Part shown: piece after piece, positions 1 to 6,475 of the stretch
Layout: every line of letters starts with the position of its first letter
Numbering within the stretch: position 1 is the stretch's first letter
Origin: an uncultured Bacilli bacterium
GTDB lineage: Bacteria; Bacillota_I; Bacilli_A; RFN20; CAG-826
Reading direction: 5' to 3'
DNA length: 10,020 nt
Assembly (NCBI GenBank): GCA_944358755.1
Contig: CALVRY010000037.1
Span: 1-10,020 of the forward strand
The notes under the pieces: generated by a model
The model's input: only the letters and a program-made list of their open reading frames with translations
What the model was told of the DNA's origin: nothing
Databases searched by the model: none
Program-made: the position numbers and the translations under genes

Positions 1-1367
1 TAATAATTTGAATCTTCCAATACTAGACGCACCTTAACTGGTTCGAATTTAAAATCAGCAAATACAACGACAAAAAATAAACCATCATTAGCATAATTTC
101 CTGTTTTTTCGTTATAGTCACAGAAATATTTTTCATAATTTCCATCTCCATCATAATCATACCTTAATATTTCTCCACTTTTTTTGCCGCCTTTAAGTGA
201 AGACAATTTCGATATTAAAGTTTTGTCCCTTACAATTGTCTGTGGATATGTTCCAAAAGTGATTTCTAATTCTTCATTAGCAGTCCGTACCGAATTCACC
301 TCTACATCAGATCGAATAATTTTCTGAAAATCGAAATCCCGTTTCTTAAAAGAATAATTTTTGCCACTACTTGTTGGTGTGCTATCTGGTTCACTTACTT
401 TGCAACCGTGTTGTACTGTCGAATTTAAAAAAACTTCACCATTTTCATCAAGAAAATTAACATCATAACTATCCCATTTTGCATACAGAGTTACATCTGA
501 AAAAATTGGCGTGACACTGGTGACTTGAACATCATTAACTGTCCATCCTGTATACCAACCCAAGAATTCTTTTCCTTCATTAGTTGGAATAGGGAGTTTG
601 TCGCCAAGCGCTTCTCCTTGTGTTATTTCTAGATCACCGTATTGGCCATGACCCGATATTATAATATTATTATCATTTTCTAATACCCCGCCGTTAGCAT
701 TAAATGTTACAGTTACTTTATCAAATTCTCTATTCAAAATAGCATTAACCCAATCTTCTTCAGTGCCTTCGTATTCTGGATAGTATTCTTTAAAAATTTC
801 AAAAGCAGATTTTCCATTTTCACCTGATTCACCTTGTGGACCTTGTTCTCCATCGACTCCGTCAACTCCATCAACACCATCTACTCCATTAGTAATAGTA
901 AATGTTGTTGAAGTTCCATCAGTAAAAGTTATTCTATAAGTATCTTTGTTCCCATCGCTGCTTTCAAGTTGAACCGACTCTATACCAGCTCCAGGTTGCC
1001 CAGGAGCCCCTTGAGTGCCCTTTGCACTTATACCCGAATCCACACCATTTATAATCCAGTTACCATTTTCACCAATTTCAATTTTAGTAGTTTGACCATC
1101 TTTTCCTGGTTCTCCTTGAATACCTTGAGCTCCATCTTTTCCATTGGTTACCTTAAAAACAGAAGTAGTATTATCTGTATATGTTATAGTGTAAGTATCT
1201 ACATTGCCTTCACTTGAAGTCAAAGTTATGGATTTAATACCAACGCCATCTTCTCCACTGACAACTTGTGGTTGTTTATTTTCGTTATTTTCCGCCTGTT
1301 GTGAAGAAGTACATCCAGAAAGCGTTCCTATTAAAGAAATTGCCATTAAAATAATTCTCTTTTTCAC
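1..1367 (-). CDS. Collagen-like / InlB-repeat surface lipoprotein, C-terminus cut by window edge
   Basis: The open frame runs off the left edge, with 455 codons visible. It starts at GTG (1367-1365), 7 bases after AGGAGG. Residues 1-19 form a lipoprotein signal ending in LSGC (lipid-anchored Cys19). Two copies of a 36-residue module (43-78 and 128-163; 21 of 36 positions identical by hand count) alternate with Gly-X-Y blocks at 76-91, 117-128 and 161-185. The last block holds GVDGVDGVDGVDG. Residues about 217-299 form an InlB/Listeria-Bacteroides-type repeat (VTVTFNANGG to LYAKW). From about 368 the sequence (EITFGTYPQT, later FEPVKVRLVL) resembles the YPQT...EPIKWRVL pattern of DUF6273-like domains; this assignment is from memory. 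The protein is probably exposed on the outer face of the membrane. Its job is unknown; adhesion or matrix binding is only a guess. It lies downstream of another InlB-repeat lipoprotein on the same strand. Confidence 0.85.
   Translation of the reverse strand, partial: MKKRIILMAISLIGTLSGCTSSQQAENNENKQPQVVSGEDGVGIKSITLTSSEGNVDTYTITYTDNTTSVFKVTNGKDGAQGIQGEPGKDGQTTKIEIGENGNWIINGVDSGISAKGTQGAPGQPGAGIESVQLESSDGNKDTYRITFTDGTSTTFTITNGVDGVDGVDGVDGEQGPQGESGENGKSAFEIFKEYYPEYEGTEEDWVNAILNREFDKVTVTFNANGGVLENDNNIIISGHGQYGDLEITQGEALGDKLPIPTNEGKEFLGWYTGWTVNDVQVTSVTPIFSDVTLYAKWDSYDVNFLDENGEVFLNSTVQHGCKVSEPDSTPTSSGKNYSFKKRDFDFQKIIRSDVEVNSVRTANEELEITFGTYPQTIVRDKTLISKLSSLKGGKKSGEILRYDYDGDGNYEKYFCDYNEKTGNYANDGLFFVVVFADFKFEPVKVRLVLEDSNY
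849..887 (-). repeat. 9-bp tandem repeat coding GVD units
   Basis: Four successive near-identical 9-base units encode Gly-Val-Asp four times plus a final Gly in the collagen-like block of the lipoprotein gene. The units differ only at a few bases. In-frame 9-base repeats can change copy number without breaking the frame, so the block length may vary between strains. Confidence 0.75.
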
Positions 1368-1380
1368 ATTTTAGCCTCCT
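1365..1380 (-). promoter_or_regulatory. Ribosome binding site that decides a GTG start
   Basis: On the minus strand AGGAGG (1380-1375) is followed by CTAAAATGTGAAAA. The ATG at 1369 is followed directly by TGA, so it can encode nothing. The GTG overlapping it opens the lipoprotein frame (Met-Lys-Lys-Arg, then a hydrophobic stretch and a lipobox). The GTG spacing of 7 bases is ideal. Confidence 0.7.
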
Positions 1381-1434
1381 CGTTGTTAAATTTTTGCTAT
1401 TTATAAAAGTTAGCAGATTCCAGATTTTAAATAT

Positions 1435-1464
1435 ATTATAAAAATGACCAACATATTTTCTTAA
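1435..1464 (-). promoter_or_regulatory. Possible promoter for the collagen-like lipoprotein gene
   Basis: The 119-base gap between the two lipoprotein genes has TATAAT (1440-1435) with TTAAGA (1464-1459) 18 bases upstream, on the minus strand. The -10 is perfect and the -35 matches 4 of 6, but such AT-rich DNA gives chance matches. An all-AT 8-bp inverted repeat (1452-1459 with 1475-1482) follows the end of the upstream gene and is too weak to call a terminator. The gene could also be read through from its upstream neighbour. Confidence 0.3.
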
Positions 1465-1486
1465 ATAAATATTCAAAATATGAAAC

Positions 1487-4042
1487 TCAGTTTGCGGAAG
1501 GTTTTTCCCATTCTTCCATCATCTTAAATATTTTTTCAGGAGAATCTGTCTTTTTTATCTTATCAACATCCTCAAAGAAAGTTCCTTTTAGCATTGGATA
1601 TTTGCCATTTTTGATATCTATGTCATACAATTCCCAAACATTTGTATCAAAAGACATCTGATTAGTAAATAATTTTTCTAAATTAGTTTTTTCAGAAGTT
1701 TTAAAACCAGCAATGCTAAGAGGATTTTCAGGGATTGTTGTTTCTTCTGATGGAATTTCCGTAAATGTACCTCCGTAATAGCAGCGCTTACACTCATAAA
1801 GATTTGTTTTACCAAACATAAAACTTGAACCATATACAGCTCTTATATCTGTATACGAAAAGCAATCTTCAGCAATAAACTTATCTCGATTTAATTCAAA
1901 ACCACCAACTGCAGTTTTAAAACCTCTTATATCGCAAATATTTATCGCATTATACATTTGAAAATAGCCCGTTCCAAGAGCAACGGCGGAACTTTCATCA
2001 AAATTGAATTTTTCATCAAAAATTAAATCACCATAATTTGCAGAATTTACAATATCGCCGCCACCACCAAATGCTGATACCGATTGCCCTTTTACTGTCC
2101 CAAAATTTATTGTATTTTCGAAATCAACACCGCCAATTCCATCCGCAGCTTTAGCATAAACATTACCATAATTAACGACGTATTTTTTTAATGCTCCAGC
2201 ACCTATGCCGCTTGCTCGCCCTAAACCAACTGCGCCGTTATAATAATGGCCAACCTGGCTACCAAACACATCTCCGTAATTGCAACAATTTATAATTGAG
2301 TTGGAATAATAATCTGCTCTAAACAAACCATGTGCTCCTTCGCCTTTAATTTCTCCAAAATTAATACAATTTTCGGCACTTCCATAAAGACGACCAATTC
2401 CAGTAGAAATATTAACAGATGAAATATTGCCATAATTTATGCAATTTAAATATGCAACTCCAGAAAAACTTCCATCGTCCCCGACCATTCCTGAAGCATC
2501 TCCATGCATATTTTCTATGTTCCCAAAGTTTACACAATTTTTTAATTTTACACTACCGGTAGTTATTCCCGAAATATCTTGAAAACCTTCAGTTGATATA
2601 GTTATATTTGAAAAATTATAAACATAACTAAATGTATAAATATCGTTCTCCCGGGAAGAAGTAAAACCGACAATTCCATTTACTACAGGTAAATATTCTA
2701 ATCTTGGTTCAATAGAAAATTTTGCATTTCTTCCAATCACATGAAAAGCAAAACTATCATTAAAATAACCAGCAACAAGACCAACATAACTTTCGCCGTT
2801 ATCTTCAATAACGGCTTGATATTCAAAAGCGCCACCGTCAACTGTTAAATTACTAATAACTGCATCTTGACAATAGCCGAATAATCCAGAGTAATAGTAA
2901 CTCTTTGTGACTTTAAAATTACTTATCGTGTGGTCGCAACCATTAAAAACGCCTGTGAATGGTGTATCTTTTGTGCCGATAGGTACCCACTCAAGTCCAT
3001 TAAGATCAATATCTGATAAAAGCAAATATGAACCGCCTAAATCATTGGATACATTTCTTAGATCTTGAATAGTTCTAATTGGCTTACCAAAAACACCATA
3101 TAAAGTGTCATTCTCGCTATTTGGAACCCAAGATGTTAGCATAAAACCATTTTCGTTTGTAATTCTTATACCATTGTAATACCAACCATAAAAGTTATCA
3201 TATCGAGAGGTTTTGTAATCAATATTTGGTGGATTAATTATTATATTACTTCCAATAGTTAAATCGATTTCTTTACTATAAACTGTAAAACCATCTGGTT
3301 CTTCAACACGCAATTTATATGTATAAGTGCTCCAAATAGGATACAGGACACAATTATCTTTAGTAAATTTCCATGAATCACCTTCCATTGGTATTTCTTT
3401 ATCATTTAATATCCGACCAGTGATTTCATGATTTCCATTAATTTTAGTAGGTAAGATATAAGGACCGCCATATTTAACATTGAGAAAGTCACTTGGTTCT
3501 CCAGTACTATAAACAAGTTCAACCTTTATATTTTCCTTAATCCATTTGGCGGTCAAAGTTAAATTTTGGGTAAATTCCCATCTTCCACTTTCAACTTTAG
3601 TCTCGCCGTTGTACCAACCTCCAAATATATAGCCGTTTCTTGTAGGGATAGGCAAAATTACTTTTTCACCGTAAGTATATTGGAGGGTTTCATTTTTAAT
3701 TTCGCCTCCAGCACAATCAAAATAAACTATAGTTTTTATAGGTGTCCATTCGGCAGTTAAAATAATTGATTCGTTTATTGTTTGATCAAAGTCCCGTTTC
3801 TCACCATTATAGAACCATCCATCTAATGTATAACCTTCTTTTTCTACATTTTTAGGCTCATCAATTGTTTGACCGGCTATTATTGTAATTTCCTTATCGT
3901 AATTACCACCATTAGAATCAAAATATACAGTTACTTCCTTATATTCATTTTGAGGAATATCACTTGTTCCGCCACAGCTACTTAAAATAGCACCAAATGG
4001 CATAATTAACGAAACCAGCATGAACACTATAGCTTTTTTCAT
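1487..4042 (-). CDS. Large surface lipoprotein: InlB-type repeats plus GLUG/beta-helix-like repeat region
   Basis: The gene encodes 851 residues and ends at TGA. Residues 1-23 are a lipoprotein signal ending in LSSC (Cys23). InlB/Listeria-Bacteroides-type repeats follow: about 37-99 (YFDSNGG to LTAEW), 104-168 (YFDCAGG to LTAKW), then two diverged copies (about 172-238 and 243-320). Next comes IRTIQDLRNV, LLLSDIDLNGLEWVPIG, FTGVFNGCDHTISNFKV and SGLFGY, which matches the start of GLUG-motif proteins. About nine repeats built on NCxNYGxI or NxxNFGxV follow, as expected for a right-handed beta-helix. The tail contains WELYD...GKYPMLKG, a usual closing motif of these proteins. GCGAGGT lies 8 bases before ATG. 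It starts 16 bases after the FRG gene stop, so the two are probably co-transcribed. A surface stalk or binding protein is the likely role; the ligand is unknown. Confidence 0.88.
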   Translation of the reverse strand: MKKAIVFMLVSLIMPFGAILSSCGGTSDIPQNEYKEVTVYFDSNGGNYDKEITIIAGQTIDEPKNVEKEGYTLDGWFYNGEKRDFDQTINESIILTAEWTPIKTIVYFDCAGGEIKNETLQYTYGEKVILPIPTRNGYIFGGWYNGETKVESGRWEFTQNLTLTAKWIKENIKVELVYSTGEPSDFLNVKYGGPYILPTKINGNHEITGRILNDKEIPMEGDSWKFTKDNCVLYPIWSTYTYKLRVEEPDGFTVYSKEIDLTIGSNIIINPPNIDYKTSRYDNFYGWYYNGIRITNENGFMLTSWVPNSENDTLYGVFGKPIRTIQDLRNVSNDLGGSYLLLSDIDLNGLEWVPIGTKDTPFTGVFNGCDHTISNFKVTKSYYYSGLFGYCQDAVISNLTVDGGAFEYQAVIEDNGESYVGLVAGYFNDSFAFHVIGRNAKFSIEPRLEYLPVVNGIVGFTSSRENDIYTFSYVYNFSNITISTEGFQDISGITTGSVKLKNCVNFGNIENMHGDASGMVGDDGSFSGVAYLNCINYGNISSVNISTGIGRLYGSAENCINFGEIKGEGAHGLFRADYYSNSIINCCNYGDVFGSQVGHYYNGAVGLGRASGIGAGALKKYVVNYGNVYAKAADGIGGVDFENTINFGTVKGQSVSAFGGGGDIVNSANYGDLIFDEKFNFDESSAVALGTGYFQMYNAINICDIRGFKTAVGGFELNRDKFIAEDCFSYTDIRAVYGSSFMFGKTNLYECKRCYYGGTFTEIPSEETTIPENPLSIAGFKTSEKTNLEKLFTNQMSFDTNVWELYDIDIKNGKYPMLKGTFFEDVDKIKKTDSPEKIFKMMEEWEKPSAN

Positions 4043-4058
4043 CAGACATTACCTCGCT

Positions 4059-4898
4059 TTATATTTTTTTAATTTTTTCCTTAAAAATAGTATATGGTTT
4101 CATAAGTTTTTTATAGTTGAATTCATAAGAATTATTTTTATTTTTTTCAATATATTTTTTCACTTCAACAGTATCCAAATGATATATTTGAAAGTTTTCT
4201 GGAGAAAGCAAAGAAAACATAAATCTACCATTAATAAGCACACCTTTTGAGACAAAAATCATAACTCCTTTTTGAGTAATCATTCTATCGTTGCTAGTTT
4301 TTTCAAATAAAAACAATTCGGGTTTTAAAGTATCCATAATCTCTTTAATTGATTTTGGGTGATTCATTAAAATGTTATAGCTATCGTATTTCTTTATTTC
4401 AAAATTTTCGATTAATTTCTTAAATTTGTTTCCTCTACATGAATAGGCCTTAATGCCCTTTAAACAATATATTGTAATTTCTTTGTTTTTACATTTATGA
4501 ATACCGAATGTCAATGCCACTTTTAACGATGTTGTAAAATCTAGCATGTTAGATTTACATTCTGAATGTTGCATCAATTCATAAAAATGGATCGATTTTA
4601 AAGGATTGGCATTTCGGTTTTTATTCGCCATAAAAATATCTTTATAAACATCAACTAAGTTAAAATAATTATAATATTCCGAGATTTCGTTTAACTTAAT
4701 TGAGTTTATATCTGGATGATTTTTATCAATCCATTCATTTTTTCGAAAAAGGCTTGGTACGAGAGGAAAAACTATGCCATTTTCTCCTCTAAAAATTCCA
4801 TTTTCTTTTTTCAGTTTTTCAAAATCTTTTTTGAATTCTATGATTGGAAATTTCCTAATAATCAAAAAAACATAATAAAACTCTTTAATTTTTTTCAT
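4059..4898 (-). CDS. FRG-domain protein (function unknown)
   Basis: From the ATG at 4898 this encodes 279 residues. The FRG family hallmarks are visible: IFRGE (35-39), PLVPSLFR (45-52), QH (110-111) and LDFTTSLKVALTFG (119-132), matching the usual FRG...PSLFR...QHYG...LLDWT...ALFFA pattern. There is no signal peptide or membrane helix, so it is cytoplasmic. The biochemical activity of FRG domains is not settled to my knowledge; several occur in toxin- or defence-like contexts. The start is doubtful: TAAGGA is 16 bases before this ATG, too far for a good ribosome binding site, and the frame stays open for 86 further codons upstream. The gene looks more AT-rich than the atp genes, which may mean transfer. 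Its stop is 16 bases before the large lipoprotein gene, whose ribosome binding site lies in the gap. Confidence 0.75.
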   Translation of the reverse strand: MKKIKEFYYVFLIIRKFPIIEFKKDFEKLKKENGIFRGENGIVFPLVPSLFRKNEWIDKNHPDINSIKLNEISEYYNYFNLVDVYKDIFMANKNRNANPLKSIHFYELMQHSECKSNMLDFTTSLKVALTFGIHKCKNKEITIYCLKGIKAYSCRGNKFKKLIENFEIKKYDSYNILMNHPKSIKEIMDTLKPELFLFEKTSNDRMITQKGVMIFVSKGVLINGRFMFSLLSPENFQIYHLDTVEVKKYIEKNKNNSYEFNYKKLMKPYTIFKEKIKKI

Positions 4899-5171
4899 TG
4901 TAATTTTAGTTGAGTCCTTAGATTTAAAAATTTCACTAATTTTTTTGTTGCTCGAAGAAAGACCATCTATTTTAAAATTATTTTCGAAAAAGTCAAAATC
5001 TTTATCTAAAATGAAAAAAGGTAAATGAAAATCTTTTTTAAAAGTTTTTCTTTTGCTATATTCTTTAAGTTTTTCTGAATCTAATAATCCAATATCGAAA
5101 AAACAATTTAATAAATTTATCCGTAAAGTTTTAAAACTTGTAATGTCATCAATGCGTTATTCTTTTTTCAT
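4899..5171 (-). other. Upstream in-frame extension of the FRG gene, interrupted by TAA at codon 5
   Basis: In frame with the FRG protein, 86 sense codons precede the ATG at 4898 with a protein-like mix (for example RIDDITSFKTLRINLLN and LLDSEKLKEYSKRK). No ATG, GTG or TTG lies among them. Just before them is TAA (5159-5157), and four codons further up is an in-frame ATG (5171) giving Met-Lys-Lys-Glu-stop. One base change at that stop would restore a protein of about 370 residues. Either the gene has a nonsense mutation and the shorter protein is made from 4898, or it starts at a non-standard codon such as ATT 5153. Shifting the A6 run here by one base does not restore the frame. The bases 5172-5292 further up show no gene and no convincing promoter. 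Confidence 0.5.
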
Positions 5172-5292
5172 ATATCTAATTTTACTCTTATTTTAATTGA
5201 ACATAAATACTTGTCTTACTATTATTTAACTAATAATTTATAACCTTAAAAAGCCGAAAATTCTTTTTGTTAAATCCCATTCTTTTGGATTA

Positions 5293-5547
5293 TTAGCTTC
5301 CTATTTTTTCCGGTTCATCACTAGTTGATCCAAAGTATATATTAAAAAGATTTTCGGCATAATTGACATAAATTGTATAATAAAAAATATTCATTGTGTT
5401 CAATTGTATCAACTAGTATATGGTTAGTTTTTAGGTCTTCAATAATATTTAAGACATCAAGTTTTCCTTTTATTCTCTATAAAAAATTAGTCTACTATCA
5501 CAAAACTAGTCAATAAATTTCAGATTCTTTAAGGAATTTTTAAGCAA
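5293..5547 (-). pseudogene. Decayed 3' fragment of an unrecognised protein gene
   Basis: Three overlapping open segments on the minus strand read as one broken protein. The first (from about 5547, with a TAG at 5508-5506) gives FCDSRLIFYRE. A shift near 5472 leads to the second (open 5476-5342), with KGKLDVLNIIEDLKTN and then ILVDTIEHNEYF. Removing one base from the T6 run (A6 at 5382-5387 on the plus strand) continues it as YYTIYVNYAENLF, then IYFGSTSDEPEKIGS, ending in two TAA codons at 5295-5290. The joined tail is far more protein-like than random AT-rich DNA. I do not recognise the family. The start is missing; the segment abuts the terminator of the next gene. A chance open reading is possible but would need several coincidences. 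Confidence 0.5.
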
Positions 5548-5586
5548 AATAAAAACCTAGGCTTTATAACAGAATTCCTAGGTTTT
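5546..5586 (-). terminator. Rho-independent terminator of the SHOCT-like membrane protein gene
   Basis: A perfect 10-bp inverted repeat, AAAACCTAGG (5552-5561) and CCTAGGTTTT (5577-5586), has a 15-base loop. In the minus direction it begins 15 bases after the stop codon at 5602 and ends in a T-rich tail (TTTTTATTTT). The flanking T-runs make it mainly one-directional toward the left. Confidence 0.8.
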
Positions 5587-5601
5587 CAAACAAAATATTT
5601 T

Positions 5602-6117
5602 TTATTTAACTGACTTATCTTTTTTTGCAGGTTTAACTTTCAATAATTCAACACGTTTGGCTTCGAATTCTTCTTGTGTTAAAAAACCTTCAGCAACCAT
5701 TTCTTTATAGCTCTTTAAAATTTCAACACGTTTGTCTAAGTTTTCAGCTGCACTTTCTTCAGCATTGAAAAGTTTTAATAAGCCTAAACATACATAAGCA
5801 ATTAAAACAAATACTAAACCTAAAATTGCGAAAACATCACCGATTTGAAGTCTTCCGCCTTCTACTAAATTGAAAAGTTCAACACCAAAAACAGCAACAA
5901 CAGATGCTGTAAGTAATGCATAACCAATTCCTCTTGTTTGCTTTGATTCAGCGAATGTTAAAACTAAACCAACAAATAAAGCAATAAGGCTAAAAACAAT
6001 ACCAACAAAAGTTAATGCAACAAAAAGTGTTTCATCAATAAAAATACCGATTGTTGTGAAAACTGCTGCAAGTAATAAGCTAAGAAATTTAATTTCTTTA
6101 AATACTTTAGCGACCAT
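5602..6117 (-). CDS. Four-helix membrane protein with SHOCT-like C-terminus
   Basis: The gene encodes 171 residues from ATG 6117 (MVAKVFKEIK). This start is chosen because AAGGAGG (6130-6124) sits 6 bases upstream; the longer frame to 6171 would read through that site. Four hydrophobic segments lie at about 11-27, 31-54, 63-85 and 92-116, so it is an integral membrane protein. After a charged linker, residues about 129-161 (ILKSYKEMVAEGFLTQEEF and following) match the short SHOCT-type pattern of a helix, a Gly-containing turn (EGFLTQEEF) and a second helix. The tail is Lys-rich. SHOCT domains are often found at the ends of membrane or stress-related proteins and may mediate oligomerisation; no exact role can be given. 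It is a single-gene unit with its own terminator, divergent from the atp operon. Confidence 0.82.
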   Translation of the reverse strand: MVAKVFKEIKFLSLLLAAVFTTIGIFIDETLFVALTFVGIVFSLIALFVGLVLTFAESKQTRGIGYALLTASVVAVFGVELFNLVEGGRLQIGDVFAILGLVFVLIAYVCLGLLKLFNAEESAAENLDKRVEILKSYKEMVAEGFLTQEEFEAKRVELLKVKPAKKDKSVK

Positions 6118-6123
6118 CCTATC

Positions 6124-6144
6124 CCTCCTTTCATAATAATTATA
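6124..6144 (-). promoter_or_regulatory. -10 element and ribosome binding site of the SHOCT-like gene
   Basis: TATAAT (6144-6139) is followed by AAGGAGGG (6130-6123) and ATG (6117). The -10 is exact, but no good -35 is seen at the proper distance. The predicted leader would be only about 15 bases. The ribosome binding site is strong and fixes the start codon. Confidence 0.45.
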
Positions 6145-6340
6145 CAACTCATTTTTCTTAGTTCTAGTCATAAATCTTTTGGCCTTGCACTAATTTTTCA
6201 TCCTCTTCTAAAAGAATTAAAATGTTGTCAGCAATTCTATAAACACTTATATTCGAAAATTTGAAACTTATAAATGAAACTTATTTATTTGAAATTCTTA
6301 GGATATTTTTAAAAAATCTTGAAAAAAATATAATATTTGC

Positions 6341-6370
6341 AGACTTTTTTCAAAAAATATAGACTTTTTT
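6341..6370 (+). repeat. Direct repeat AGACTTTTTT, two copies 20 bp apart
   Basis: AGACTTTTTT occurs at 6341-6350 and 6361-6370, a spacing of 20 bp, close to two DNA helical turns. A partial copy, AGACTTT (6417-6423), overlaps the -35 of the atp promoter. This is suggestive of regulator binding sites but unproven. Confidence 0.4.
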
Positions 6371-6391
6371 AACAATTCCCGGGATTTTTGA

Positions 6392-6414
6392 TAAATAAAT
6401 ATAATATTTATTTA
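6392..6414. repeat. Perfect inverted repeat just upstream of the atp promoter
   Basis: Arms TAAATAAATA (6392-6401) and TATTTATTTA (6405-6414) pair perfectly over 10 bp around a 3-base centre. The repeat ends 6 bases before the -35 element. It could be an operator, an UP-like AT-rich element, or chance in AT-rich DNA. It also contains an exact TATAAT (6400-6405) without a matching -35. Confidence 0.5.
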
Positions 6415-6420
6415 AAAGAC

Positions 6421-6449
6421 TTTACAACCAAAAATTAAGGTAGTATAAA
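6421..6449 (+). promoter_or_regulatory. Likely sigma-A-type promoter of the atp operon
   Basis: TTTACA (6421-6426) and TATAAA (6444-6449) are separated by 17 bases, each one mismatch or so from consensus. Transcription would begin near 6456, about 20 bases before the atpB start. AAGAGG (6461-6466) lies 9 bases before the ATG as a moderate ribosome binding site. Confidence 0.6.
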
Positions 6450-6475
6450 TAAGGGCATAGAAGAGGCCATCAATT

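Larger units (their letters stand above)
6118..6475. other. Divergent spacer between SHOCT-like gene and atp operon
   Basis: No intact gene lies in this 358-base stretch. It holds the -10 and ribosome binding site of the left gene, the atp promoter, a perfect palindrome (6392-6414), a spaced direct repeat (6341-6370) and an 8-bp TCCCGGGA palindrome (6377-6384), which is GC-rich and stands out in AT-rich surroundings. A minus-strand open stretch of 38 codons (6164-6280) without a start codon ends in LEEDEKLVQGQKIYD and may be a chance reading or a gene remnant. Confidence 0.6.

Noticed and set aside
969..1217. Plus-strand 82-codon frame opposite the collagen-like gene
   Set aside because: It is the antisense shadow of the Gly-X-Y and repeated modules, with no ribosome binding site.
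1285..1476. Minus-strand 63-codon frame covering the lipoprotein start
   Set aside because: It overlaps the lipobox-coding region in another frame, lacks a ribosome binding site, and has no recognisable protein features.
1487..1489. TGA read as Trp (mycoplasma code)
   Set aside because: Reading through would add only a short AT-rich tail; Trp is encoded by TGG throughout the genes checked, and ATG-TGA at 1369 makes sense only with TGA as a stop.
5230..5280. 16-codon minus-strand frame (MGFNKKNFRLF...) as a leader peptide
   Set aside because: It is very short, the nearest AGGAAG is about 14 bases upstream, and nothing links it to control of the FRG gene.
5363..5391. Plus-strand TTGACA (5363-5368) as a promoter
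   Set aside because: The base run 17 positions later matches a -10 poorly, and no plus-strand gene follows before 6476.
5253..5417. Inverted repeats GCCGAAAA...TTTTCGGC (5253-5268 with 5344-5358) and ACTAGTTGAT (5320-5329 with 5408-5417), arranged like a pseudoknot or attenuator before the FRG gene
   Set aside because: The arms lie partly inside the decayed coding segment, loops are long, and matches of this length with one bulge are not rare in AT-rich DNA. No promoter or known riboswitch motif supports an RNA element.
6118..6171. Longer start (6171) for the SHOCT-like protein
   Set aside because: The extra 18 codons read through the AAGGAGG site, which clearly serves the ATG at 6117.
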